Assembly: GCF_000685075.1 (NCBI RefSeq)
Contig: NZ_BAYD01000005.1
Span: forward strand, 124,001-188,000
Reading direction: 5' to 3'
From: Paraburkholderia oxyphila NBRC 105797
GTDB taxonomy: Bacteria > Pseudomonadota > Gammaproteobacteria > Burkholderiales > Burkholderiaceae
Length of the DNA: 64,000 nucleotides
Below are positions 52,328 to 60,284 of this stretch, one piece after another; the stretch's first letter is position 1, and every line of letters begins with the position of its first letter. Below the pieces are notes generated by a model. The model was not told where the DNA came from, ran no database searches, and worked only from the letters and a program-made list of their open reading frames with translations. Both the position numbers and the translations under genes were made by a program.

Positions 52328-52391
52328 GGCTTGATCTTACCACTGCGGGCGTCAAGGCAAAACATTCCGTCTGGATGGTATTATTCGCGCC
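52328..52391. promoter_or_regulatory. Short divergent promoter between TetR and shc
   Basis: A -10-like TATTAT lies at 52379-52384, only 7 bases before the shc ATG, and no Shine-Dalgarno sequence is visible. If this is the real promoter, the shc transcript would be leaderless. No consensus -35 sits at the right distance, so an activator or a different promoter is possible. Confidence 0.35.
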
Positions 52392-54455
52392 ATGAAGAAA
52401 TCCGACCTGCCAACCAACGTGCAACAGGCGGCGCTGCTCGACGCCGCCATCGTCCGGGGGCGCGATGCGCTCGCGCGCCGGCAACAGCCCGACGGGAGCT
52501 GGTGCTTCGAGCTCGAATCGGACGCGACGATCACCGCCGAATACATTCTCATGATGCATTTCATGGGCAAGATCGACACGGTGCGTCAGGAGAAAATGGC
52601 GCGCTATCTGCGTGCGATCCAGCGCCTCGAAACGCATGGCGCGTGGGATCTCTACGTGGACGGCGCACCCGACGTCTCGGCGAGCGTGAAGGCTTATTTC
52701 GCGCTCAAGGCGGCGGGCGACGCGCAAAGCGCGCCGCATATGGTGCGCGCGCGCGAAGCCATCCTGAAGCTCGGCGGGGCGGCGAAGTCCAATGTCTTCA
52801 CGCGCATCCTGCTGGCCACCTTCGGCCAGGTGCCGTGGCGCGCGACCCCCTTCATGCCCGTCGAATTCGTGCTGTTCCCCAAGTGGGTGCCGATCTCGAT
52901 GTACAAGGTCGCCTACTGGGCGCGCACGACCATGGTGCCGCTGCTCGCGCTCTGTTCGCTGAAGGCGCAGGCGCGCAATCCGCACCACGTGTCGATCGCC
53001 GAATTGTTCGTCACGCCAGCGGAGGAGGAGCGCGAGTATTTCCCGCGCGGCAAGGGCGTGCGCAAGCTTTTTCTTGCGCTGGACCGCACGGTTCGCCATC
53101 TCGAGCCGCTGATTCCGCAAGCCTTGCGCGCGCGTGCGATGAAGTACGCGGAAGCCTGGTGCGCGGAGCGCATGAACGGCGAGGACGGCATGGGCGGCAT
53201 CTTCCCGCCCATCGTCTACAGCTACCAGATGATGGAAGTGCTCGGCTATCACGAGAACCATCCGCTGCGGCGCGATTGCGAGAATGCGCTGGAGAAGCTC
53301 CTCGTCGAGCGCCCCGACGGCAGCATGTACTGCCAGCCGTGCCTGTCGCCGGTATGGGACACCGCGTGGAGCACGATGGCGCTCGAACAGGCCGTTGCGG
53401 TGCCCGATCAGTCGGGCGTCGATACGTCGGGCGTCGCTACGCCGGGCGTCGCGTCGACGCCCAACGCGGAATTGCAGCAGAAGATCGCGCGCGCCTACGA
53501 CTGGCTCGCGACGCGCCAGGTGGACGACCTCAAGGGCGACTGGATCGAGAACGTGAGCCCCGATGTGCCGCCGGGCGGCTGGGCGTTCCAGTATGCGAAC
53601 CCCTATTACCCCGATATCGACGACAGCGCGGTCGTGGCCGCGATGCTGCATCGCCGGGGCCGCTCGATCAAGCGCGCCACGGGCGCGGACCCGTATGCCG
53701 CGCGCGTGACGCTTGCGCTCGACTGGATGCGCGGGCTGCAGTCGCGCAACGGCGGCTTCGCGGCGTTCGATGCCGATTGCGATCGCCTCTATCTGAATGC
53801 GATTCCGTTCGCGGACCACGGCGCGCTGCTCGATCCGCCCACCGAGGACGTGTCGGGCCGTGTGCTGCTGTGCTTCGGCGTGACGGGCCGCGAGGAAGAC
53901 AAGGCCGCGCTTGCGCGCACGATCGACTACATCAAGGCCACACAGCAGGCCGATGGAAGCTGGTGGGGCCGCTGGGGCACGAACTACATCTACGGTACGT
54001 GGAGCGTGCTGGCGGGCCTCGCGCTGGCGGGCGAGGACCCGTCGCAGCCGTATATCGCGCGTGCGCTCGCCTGGCTCAGGTCGCGCCAGCACGCGGACGG
54101 CGGCTGGGGCGAGACCAACGACAGCTACATCGACCCGCGCCTCGCGGGCACGAACGGCGGCGAGAGCACGTCGAACTTCACGGCGTGGGCGCTGCTCGCG
54201 CAGATGGCGTTCGGCGACCATGAGTCGGAATCAGTGCGGCGCGGGATTGCGTATCTGCTTTCGGTGCAGGACGGCGAGGGCTTCTGGTGGCATCGCTCGC
54301 ATAATGCGCCGGGTTTTCCGCGTATCTACTATCTGAAGTATCACGGGTATACGGCGTATTTCCCGCTTTGGGCCTTGGCGCGTTATCGCAGGCTCGCTGC
54401 GGATGGGGCGCGGGTGAGCGCGGTGAAGGCGGACGAGGCGGTTATGCTGGCTTGA
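52392..54455 (+). CDS. shc: Squalene-hopene cyclase
   Basis: A 687-residue class II triterpene cyclase that folds squalene to hopene/hopanol at the inner membrane, the first step of hopanoid synthesis. The catalytic DIDD lies at 408-411. Several QW repeats are visible (QQPDGSWCFE, LQSRNGGFAAFD, QQADGSWWGRWG, QHADGGWGE). NYIYGTW and FYLKYH-like motifs near the end complete it. Residues about 341-355 form an extra loop SGVDTSGVATPGVAS encoded by three 15-base repeats. No other hopanoid genes (hpn) are adjacent, only the divergent TetR and a terminator. Confidence 0.95.
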   Translation: MKKSDLPTNVQQAALLDAAIVRGRDALARRQQPDGSWCFELESDATITAEYILMMHFMGKIDTVRQEKMARYLRAIQRLETHGAWDLYVDGAPDVSASVKAYFALKAAGDAQSAPHMVRAREAILKLGGAAKSNVFTRILLATFGQVPWRATPFMPVEFVLFPKWVPISMYKVAYWARTTMVPLLALCSLKAQARNPHHVSIAELFVTPAEEEREYFPRGKGVRKLFLALDRTVRHLEPLIPQALRARAMKYAEAWCAERMNGEDGMGGIFPPIVYSYQMMEVLGYHENHPLRRDCENALEKLLVERPDGSMYCQPCLSPVWDTAWSTMALEQAVAVPDQSGVDTSGVATPGVASTPNAELQQKIARAYDWLATRQVDDLKGDWIENVSPDVPPGGWAFQYANPYYPDIDDSAVVAAMLHRRGRSIKRATGADPYAARVTLALDWMRGLQSRNGGFAAFDADCDRLYLNAIPFADHGALLDPPTEDVSGRVLLCFGVTGREEDKAALARTIDYIKATQQADGSWWGRWGTNYIYGTWSVLAGLALAGEDPSQPYIARALAWLRSRQHADGGWGETNDSYIDPRLAGTNGGESTSNFTAWALLAQMAFGDHESESVRRGIAYLLSVQDGEGFWWHRSHNAPGFPRIYYLKYHGYTAYFPLWALARYRRLAADGARVSAVKADEAVMLA
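53412..53456 (+). repeat. Three tandem 15-bp units inside shc
   Basis: Units 53412-53426, 53427-53441 and 53442-53456 share the core CGGGCGTCG followed by (A/C)(T/G)(A/T)C; they encode SGVDT, SGVAT and PGVAS. They keep the frame and enlarge a loop between conserved cyclase segments. Confidence 0.75.
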
Positions 54456-54471
54456 GCGTCATGCGCGTGCG

Positions 54472-54504
54472 AAAAACGCCACCTTTCGGGGTGGCGTTTT
54501 TTTT
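54472..54504. terminator. Bidirectional intrinsic terminator between shc and convergent small gene
   Basis: CGCCACC at 54477-54483 pairs with GGTGGCG at 54490-54496 around a 6-base loop, followed on the plus strand by eight T (54497-54504). On the minus strand the same stem is followed by five T. It therefore ends shc on one side and the gene at 54533-54793 on the other. Confidence 0.9.
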
Positions 54505-54532
54505 GCGGTATCCGTGATAATCATCGGCAACA

Positions 54533-54793
54533 TCAAAACGAAGGACGGACGACGGATAGCGAGTAACGACCCAAGTCGATTTGTGCTGTCTGCCGGCTCC
54601 GCACGCCATTCCGATTGGCGTTGTTGATTGAAGCCTGCTGCTTGTCGCTGGAATCCAAAGATCGGTACGTCGTCTCTTCCTGAACGAGTTGCGACCTTAC
54701 GTCTTCATTAACCGCCACCGGCGTCGATTGGGCAAACGAAGACACAGCCGGGACCAAAATAGATGCAGCAACGATGAGCTGAGCGAGTTTCAT
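54533..54793 (-). CDS. Small exported protein, DUF4148-like
   Basis: An 86-residue protein with signal MKLAQLIVAASILVPAVSSFAQ and a short mature part (VNEDVRSQLVQEETTYRSLD, then NNANRNGVRSRQTAQID). The signal and the VR..L...E pattern resemble Burkholderia DUF4148 proteins, though the tail diverges. GGAG lies 9 bases before ATG 54793. Function is unknown; such proteins are secreted, small and often numerous per genome. It lies 325 bases from a second family member at 55119, same strand. Confidence 0.75.
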   Translation of the reverse strand: MKLAQLIVAASILVPAVSSFAQSTPVAVNEDVRSQLVQEETTYRSLDSSDKQQASINNANRNGVRSRQTAQIDLGRYSLSVVRPSF

Positions 54794-55118
54794 AACCTTG
54801 TCTCCAGGGAGTGTTCCGCGCGCATGCTTTTGCGGATCGACTGGATACAGTGTAGGACGGCAACGGCTCAGAATTGAGCGCAAGCAGAGCAACTCATTGT
54901 TGTCGGCGTATGCACGTTTGCTCAACATCGATTGGGTCGCAGGCTACATCTCCTGCATGTGCGAGTGGGGATTGGGGAAGCGTTGTCGACCAGGCTATCG
55001 CGCAGCTAACGGGACATCTCGCGGGGCCAGAGAGCACCGCTGACTAGTGCATCATCACCGCAGCGACGGGGCCGCTCACAACCGGATGGACCCCGTCTTT
55101 CACGTTTTGGCGGGGTGG
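54794..55118. other. 325-base gap between two small exported-protein genes
   Basis: No gene is recognised. A weak hairpin ACCCCG...CGGGGT straddles about 55088-55114 just after the second gene's stop and may help terminate it. The promoter of the gene at 54793 should lie in 54800-54960. Confidence 0.35.
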
Positions 55119-55436
55119 TCAGTAATCGTATATCTGACTCTCGGGGGAAGAGGGGGATGCGGTCGCAGGCGAACCCGATGCCGATGACCCGCTCACTGCG
55201 CCGCCGTACCCGGTTGAGCCGTTGTGGGCCGCCACGCGCGCTTCTGCTGCCTGAACGTCTTGCGGGTAGTTGACGTCCTCGCCCCTCGAGGGGGTGTAGC
55301 CAGCCTGCTCGAGTTGCTGGAGTTCGGCGCGCACCTGGGCGCGTGTGATAGGCGCCTGCGTGTCCGACTGGGCGAATGCCGCGAGCGATACGGCGAGGGC
55401 GGATGCGGCGGTGACTGCGAGGATTGCCGATTTCAC
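55119..55436 (-). CDS. DUF4148 small exported protein
   Basis: A 105-residue protein with signal (M)KSAILAVTAASALAVSLAAFAQ and the DUF4148 core ITRAQVRAELQQLEQAGYTPSRGED followed by YPQDVQAAEARVAAH. The tail is Ser/Gly/Ala-rich and ends QIYDY. The start is GTG 55436, because AAGGAGG sits 5 bases upstream; no ATG is near. Function is unknown; the family is abundant in Burkholderiaceae and probably periplasmic. Confidence 0.87.
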   Translation of the reverse strand: MKSAILAVTAASALAVSLAAFAQSDTQAPITRAQVRAELQQLEQAGYTPSRGEDVNYPQDVQAAEARVAAHNGSTGYGGAVSGSSASGSPATASPSSPESQIYDY

Positions 55437-55698
55437 GATGACCTCCTTTTGCGCGTTGCACGCACGTGGTGCATTGAAATGACCAACGCGGCACGCCGGC
55501 ATTGATGACTGTATTCGCCGACCCAATGCGCATGAATACGGCAAGCGTCCTAAAAGAGGCTCGGGGATTACCCTATTATCGGACTGGCGATTCGATCGGC
55601 AGAAGCCCACGGGTCGTGTCGCGCCAGCACCCATGATCTGCGCGGTGCAATCAGCGCGGCAACCGCTAGAATTGCGGTTTTAGCCAGGAATATGCCCC

Positions 55699-57144
55699 AT
55701 GTCTTTTGCCTCGCTTGGCCTGATCGATCCCTTGCTGCGTAATGTGCAGGAGCTCAATTACCAGACACCTACGCCGGTGCAGGCCAAGGCGATTCCTGCT
55801 GTGCTCGGCGGCAAGGACGTCATGGCTGGGGCGCAGACCGGCACGGGCAAAACGGCGGGCTTCGCGCTGCCGCTGTTGCAACGGCTGGTGCAACACGGGC
55901 CGGCGGTGTCCAGCAACCGCGCGCGCGTTCTGGTGCTGGTGCCCACGCGCGAACTGGCTGAACAGGTGCTGCAAAGCTTTGTCGCTTACGGCAAAGGCCT
56001 CGACTTGCGCTTCCTGGCTGCCTACGGCGGTGTGAGCATCAACCCGCAGATGATGAAGTTGCGCAAAGGCGTGGACGTGCTCGTCGCCACGCCGGGCCGA
56101 TTGCTGGATCTCAATCGCCAGAACGCAGTGCAGTTCGATCAAGTCCAGACGCTGGTGCTGGACGAAGCGGACCGCATGCTGGATCTGGGCTTTGCGCGCG
56201 AACTCAACGCCGTTTTTGCCGCGTTGCCCGCTCAGCGCCAGACCTTGCTGTTCTCCGCCACGTTTACCGATGATATCCGCGCCATGGCGGCGAGCATTCT
56301 GCGCGGCCCGGTCAATATCAGCGTCAGCCCGCCCAATGCCACGGCCAGCAAGATCAAGCAGTGGGTGGTGACGGTGGATAAGCGGAACAAGCCCGAGCTC
56401 TTCATGCACCTTGTGGCTGAGAACAAGTGGGAGCACGCGCTGGTGTTCGTCAAAACCCGCAGCGGCGTGGATTACCTGGCGGCCATGCTGGATGACGCGG
56501 GCTATGCGGTCGACACCATCCACGGCGACAAACCGCAACCCGCGCGTCTGCGCGCGCTGGAGCGCTTCAAGACGGGCGAAGTCCAGATGCTGGTCGCCAC
56601 CGATGTGGCTGCGCGCGGGCTCGATATCGACGACTTGCCGCTCGTGATCAACGTCGATCTGCCGATCGTGGCGCAAGACTATGTGCATCGTATTGGCCGT
56701 ACCGGCCGCGCGGGCGCCAGTGGCGTGGCGGTATCCCTCGTGTGTGCCGATGAAGCGCCGCAACTGGCCGCGATTGAAGCGCTGATCCGGCAAACGCTGC
56801 CCCGTGAAGAGGAGCCGGGTTTCGAAGCCGAACACCGCGTGCCGGAAACCAGCGCAACGGGCCAGATCATCAAGAAGCCGAAAAAGCCCAAGAAGCCCAA
56901 AGTGCCGCAAGCCGCACCGGGCGCCGTGCAGGTGCCCAGCAAAAAGCCACACCCGCAAAGTGGCGAAAACAAAGGCAAGCCTACGGCGCAGCACGCTGTG
57001 GCCACGGGTAAAGACACAAGCTTGATCAGCGGCAGCCCATTCAGCGTGCAAAAGCCACGCAGCAAACCCGCCAGCAAGCCAGTTGCGGGTTCACGCAAGC
57101 CGGCTGGCAGACCCGCAGGTGGCCGCGGCAAACGCCAACCCTGA
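55699..57144 (+). CDS. rhlE: DEAD-box ATP-dependent RNA helicase (RhlE type)
   Basis: A 481-residue helicase with all core motifs in order: Q motif (YQTPTPVQAKAIP), I (AQTGTGKT), Ia (PTRELAEQ), Ib (TPGRLLD), II (DEAD), III (SAT), IV (ALVFVKT), V (ARGLDIDD) and VI (HRIGRTGRAG). The C-terminal 100 residues are a Lys/Pro/Ser-rich basic tail (KKPKKPKKPK; SRKPAGRPAGGRGKRQP) that would bind RNA non-specifically. Likely roles are ribosome assembly or cold-shock RNA remodelling. AGGA precedes the ATG. Paralogues are usual in this group; symbol by similarity. Confidence 0.92.
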   Translation: MSFASLGLIDPLLRNVQELNYQTPTPVQAKAIPAVLGGKDVMAGAQTGTGKTAGFALPLLQRLVQHGPAVSSNRARVLVLVPTRELAEQVLQSFVAYGKGLDLRFLAAYGGVSINPQMMKLRKGVDVLVATPGRLLDLNRQNAVQFDQVQTLVLDEADRMLDLGFARELNAVFAALPAQRQTLLFSATFTDDIRAMAASILRGPVNISVSPPNATASKIKQWVVTVDKRNKPELFMHLVAENKWEHALVFVKTRSGVDYLAAMLDDAGYAVDTIHGDKPQPARLRALERFKTGEVQMLVATDVAARGLDIDDLPLVINVDLPIVAQDYVHRIGRTGRAGASGVAVSLVCADEAPQLAAIEALIRQTLPREEEPGFEAEHRVPETSATGQIIKKPKKPKKPKVPQAAPGAVQVPSKKPHPQSGENKGKPTAQHAVATGKDTSLISGSPFSVQKPRSKPASKPVAGSRKPAGRPAGGRGKRQP

Positions 57145-57227
57145 TCCGTGGATTTGAGCGTCGCTCACCCGACAAACTGCGAATGGCAGTTACACTGGAC
57201 GCCCCCCTTCATGTGCGTGGAGTCCCC

Positions 57228-57686
57228 ATGAGCAAGCCTACTCTTGTATCGACCGCCGCCACGTTGCTGTGCGTGGGCGCCCTGGCGGCCTTGAGCGCCA
57301 CCCCGGCTCAGGCAGGCGGCGCGCCGGTGAAATGCCGCCTGACCTTCAGCATGTCGGGATGGTCGGCGATTTATCAGCATGCCGAAGGGCGCGGCAACGT
57401 CACTTGCAGCAACGGGCAAAAAGCCGCCGTCAAGATCAGCGTGCACGGCGGCGGCCTGACAGCCGGCAAATTCCGCGTCAGCGGCCACGGCGATATCACC
57501 CATGTCTACAGCATCAAGGAGGTGTACGGCAGCTATGCGCAGGCCGGCGCTTCGGCCGGGGCGGGGAACGGCGGTACTGCCCAGGTGCTGACCAAGGGAA
57601 CGACGTCGATGACGTTGAGCGGCACCGGCGAAGGCGTGGACCTTGGCCTGGCGGTCGATGATTTCAAGATCGAACCGCTGCACTGA
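57228..57686 (+). CDS. Exported protein of unknown function
   Basis: A 152-residue protein with a clear signal peptide (MSKPTLVSTAATLLCVGALA, then ALSATPAQA) and a mature domain with two cysteines (KCRLTFSMSGWSAIYQHAEGR and NVTCSNG), then alternating Gly-rich beta-strand-like text (VKISVHGGGL, FRVSGHGDITHVYSIKEVYGSY) and an end VDLGLAVDDFKIEPLH. The two Cys could form a disulphide. I do not recognise the family. GGAG 6 bases before ATG 57228 supports the start. It follows the helicase by 83 bases. Confidence 0.8.
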   Translation: MSKPTLVSTAATLLCVGALAALSATPAQAGGAPVKCRLTFSMSGWSAIYQHAEGRGNVTCSNGQKAAVKISVHGGGLTAGKFRVSGHGDITHVYSIKEVYGSYAQAGASAGAGNGGTAQVLTKGTTSMTLSGTGEGVDLGLAVDDFKIEPLH

Positions 57687-57746
57687 GGCACCCGGGACGC
57701 GCCGATCCACTCCCTGCGCCACCCCGCGCGCGTTTGAATAAAGCCG

Positions 57747-57784
57747 TGCGCCCGCCCTGCTGCAGCAGCAACAGGGCGGGCGCA
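57747..57784. terminator. Perfect 13-bp hairpin between convergent genes
   Basis: TGCGCCCGCCCTG (57747-57759) and CAGGGCGGGCGCA (57772-57784) are exact reverse complements around a 12-base CTGCAGCAGCAA loop. It lies between the exported protein gene and the convergent phosphoesterase gene. The T-run is weak on both sides, so it may work as a bidirectional Rho-independent-like or transcript-stabilising structure. Confidence 0.65.
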
Positions 57785-57821
57785 CGTCAGTCATGCCGCA
57801 AGGGTCTGTCGCGCGCGGGCG

Positions 57822-59492
57822 TCAGCTCTTCGGGGCCTTGTCGAGCACCAGGCCCGTCTGCGGGTCGAGGAACAGCTTGTGTTCATAGCGGCCTTCGCCG
57901 CGGCGGTTGAAATCGAACATGCCCATGATGCTGCCCGCCGTCGCGTCGAACGAACCGCCACCCAGACGCTTCCCATCAAGCCAGTTGTCTTCGATGAAGC
58001 GCACCACCGATGCCTGGTCGATCAGCGTGTGGTCGACGTAGTTCTCCTTCGCCCACGGCGAGATCACGACAAACGGAATGCGCGTGCCCGGACCGCAGCG
58101 GCCATTCACAGGCTTGCCGTTCAGGCCATTGGGCGCCGAGCCGGTGCCGCAGGTTCCGGGACCATTGAGCTGGTCGGCAACCGGGTCGAACGAAGCACTG
58201 GTCGGCTGCGCGTAAGCGTGGTCGTACCAGCCGTCGGAGTCATCCCATGCCACGACAACGGCGGTGTCGTTCCAGTCCTTCTGCTCCTGCAGGAAGTTCA
58301 CGACCTTCGTGACGAAAGCCTGCTCGTCGAGCGGGTCCGAATAGCCCGCGTGACCATCCTGGTAGGCCGGGGCCTTCAGGAAGCTCACCGCCGGGAAATT
58401 GCCTGCGCTCACTGCGTCGAAGAAGTCGTCGGTATCGTATTCGTGATTGGCCGGGTCGGGGGTGTGGCTATGCCGCTCCATCGTGTGCCCGATCGCCTCG
58501 ATCGAGCTCGGGCGCAAATGGTTCGGATTCGACGTCGACGCGTAGTACTGAAACCAGTTGTGGTGCGGAATATAGTCGGCCGTGGCTGCACCGACGACCG
58601 GCGACACCGTGCTGCGCAGGCACCCGGTCGTGCCATTGCTGTTCTTCGTGGCGAGATTGAAGCCGCCCATGAAGCCGCCCCACGTAATGTTGCGCGCGTT
58701 CAGCAGGTCGCCGATATTCTTGCCGCTCATCATTGAGGTGTTGGTCTTGCTCGAGCAGAGGTCGCTGCCCGGGTCGACGTCGTTGATCAACGTGAACCCG
58801 CCCTGACCGTCGTTCACGTAGTACGAGGCGGGCGTCGAAGGCGGCGGCGACGGCAGCACAACCGTCATGCCGTTGGTTTGCCCGGAGACCACTTCGAGCG
58901 CACCCGGCGTCGACGGCCCGTAGGTCGCGGTATAGGCGTTATCGCTCATCGCGAAGCGCTGTGCATAGTTCCACAGCGCGGTGACCGTGTTGCCGTCGTA
59001 ATAGCCCATCACCTGGCCCGTCGTGCCGAAGGCGCCGGCCCCGCCGCTCGTGCCCTTACCCGTGTACTTCGGGAAAAGGTCGGCCTTGCCGTCGTCGTAC
59101 GCCTCCTGCTCGGGCGTGTACGCGTGGTTCTGGTCGGCCGTGGCGGCCTGCGTGCGGTCCAGACGGAAGGGATTGGACGCGCCCGCGCCGTTGGCCGGAT
59201 TCAAGTTCGGGTTGCTGGTGAGCAGCGTGCCCGAAAGGCCGTTCACCTCGGGCGTGCCCGGCTGCGCGTTGAATGCCGGCTCGCCTGACGGGTTGGTCGC
59301 GTGCGGATAGGTGGCGAAGTAATGATCGAACGAGACGTTCTCGCCGTAGATCACGACCAGATGCTTGATCGGCGTGGCCGTGTGAACTTCGTCGGGATGA
59401 TTCTTGTCCTGGTCGTCGCCAGCACTCCATGCAACTGTCGATGCGAATGCTGCGGCGGTGAGCGATCCAAGTGCTACGTGACGCCATTGCAT
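57822..59492 (-). CDS. Secreted phosphoesterase (phospholipase C/AcpA acid phosphatase family)
   Basis: A 556-residue exported enzyme. N-terminal signal MQWRHVALGSLTAAAFASTVAWSA. The metal/nucleophile motif KHLVVIYGENVSFDHYF (Glu51, Asn52) is followed by DNAYTATYGPSTPGALEVVSG, a Cys-containing loop, HMERHSHTPDP-like His cluster, VVVAWDDSDGWYDHAY with metal-binding Asp residues, and RIPFVVISPWAKENYVDHTL. This is the phosphoesterase family including bacterial phospholipases C and Francisella AcpA; substrates are phospholipids or phosphomonoesters. CAGGAG precedes the ATG. Its longer C-terminal phospholipase C domains are absent, favouring an acid phosphatase-like role. Confidence 0.88.
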   Translation of the reverse strand: MQWRHVALGSLTAAAFASTVAWSAGDDQDKNHPDEVHTATPIKHLVVIYGENVSFDHYFATYPHATNPSGEPAFNAQPGTPEVNGLSGTLLTSNPNLNPANGAGASNPFRLDRTQAATADQNHAYTPEQEAYDDGKADLFPKYTGKGTSGGAGAFGTTGQVMGYYDGNTVTALWNYAQRFAMSDNAYTATYGPSTPGALEVVSGQTNGMTVVLPSPPPSTPASYYVNDGQGGFTLINDVDPGSDLCSSKTNTSMMSGKNIGDLLNARNITWGGFMGGFNLATKNSNGTTGCLRSTVSPVVGAATADYIPHHNWFQYYASTSNPNHLRPSSIEAIGHTMERHSHTPDPANHEYDTDDFFDAVSAGNFPAVSFLKAPAYQDGHAGYSDPLDEQAFVTKVVNFLQEQKDWNDTAVVVAWDDSDGWYDHAYAQPTSASFDPVADQLNGPGTCGTGSAPNGLNGKPVNGRCGPGTRIPFVVISPWAKENYVDHTLIDQASVVRFIEDNWLDGKRLGGGSFDATAGSIMGMFDFNRRGEGRYEHKLFLDPQTGLVLDKAPKS

Positions 59493-59849
59493 ATCAGGCT
59501 CCTGGTTAAATTCGTTTTGCCGGATTAACCGCGGAGCCGAGGCGTCGCGATGATCAGATTCGCATCATGTGCTTGTGCCAACTGGAGGGGGCCACGCGGC
59601 AGTGGGATTAGAGCATCGACGCATGAATGCTGAGCGTCAGATTCCTTACGGAATATTTTCATCCGAATGGATCGGTCATCAGATGCCGCGCAATCTTCCT
59701 GGCGGTCGAGTGCGCAGCACGCCACGCGCAACGCATGGGCCCTGAAAGGTGGAGGCGGTAGTATGCGGCGACTGCTGATGCGCGTCCCGCCTGGCTTCGC
59801 CTGTACGCGGTCGGCAGAAACAGCATCACAACAGTATTCAGGAGACGAA
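59493..59849. other. 357-base intergenic region, no gene recognised
   Basis: Upstream DNA of the phosphoesterase (left) and of the tiny membrane peptide (right). Several short open frames show no recognisable motif. AGGAG at about 59839-59843 is the ribosome site of the 26-codon gene. Confidence 0.4.
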
Positions 59850-59930
59850 ATGGAAACGTACGTGTTGATTGGCGGTGTGTTTGGGCTGGGTTTGCTGATT
59901 GCCGTCTTCGGGCTCTGGAAGCTCAGGTGA
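59850..59930 (+). CDS. 26-residue single-span membrane peptide
   Basis: ATG 59850 opens a 26-codon frame whose product is METYVLIGGVFGLGLLIAVF followed by GLWKLR and TGA. It is one ideal transmembrane helix with a basic C-terminus, preceded by an AGGAG ribosome site 6 bases upstream. Its stop overlaps a GTG that opens the truncated cupin frame (59927). Small membrane peptides of this kind often stabilise larger membrane complexes, but no partner gene is adjacent. Not recognised as a named family. Confidence 0.55.
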   Translation: METYVLIGGVFGLGLLIAVFGLWKLR

Positions 59931-60184
59931 GTGTCGCCGCAGCGTCACGGGATGTTGCAACCCGAGCATCCGCGACCAGCATGCACACCCCCAAAGGATC
60001 GGTCCATCAGTTCAGCAATCCTCACGAGGAGGTGGCCCGTGCGCTTGTCGTGCTGACACCCGGCATCGGGGCGCAGTATTTCCCCGACGTCGCGGCAATC
60101 ACCAATGCCGGCGACGGCGCCGATCGCGCCAGGCTTGGCGCGGTCATGTTCAGGTATGGTCTGTTGCCCGCGCAACCTCAGTGA
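59927..60184 (+). pseudogene. C-terminal fragment of a cupin-domain protein
   Basis: From about 59981 the frame reads MHTPKGSVHQFSNPHEE, then ARALVVLTPG, then QYFPDVAAI and ARLGAVMFRYGL, which matches the last two strands and C-terminal helix of small cupin proteins (pattern P.GT.H.F.N....AR.LVV.TP). The N-terminal strands with the first metal-binding motif are missing; the 18 codons before it are unrelated. The frame can still be opened by GTG 59927 overlapping the small peptide stop, so a truncated 85-residue product is conceivable, but a decayed gene is more likely. Confidence 0.6.
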
Positions 60185-60250
60185 TCGCGCAGGTTGCTCC
60201 GCTAGCGACGGAATTGCCCCGCGTCGGCAACGATGACGAGTACGCTGCAC

Positions 60251-60273
60251 GGCCCGCCGGAAAGCGGCGGGCC
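60251..60273. terminator. GC hairpin after branched-chain amino acid binding protein gene
   Basis: GGCCCGCC (60251-60258) pairs with GGCGGGCC (60266-60273) around 7 bases, 11 bases past the stop of the minus-strand gene at 60285. It lacks a T-run. Confidence 0.5.
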
Positions 60274-60284
60274 TGCATGAGCGA

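Noticed and set aside
55666..57051. 461-codon minus frame over the helicase
   Set aside because: His/Arg-rich antisense product; the plus frame has all DEAD-box motifs.
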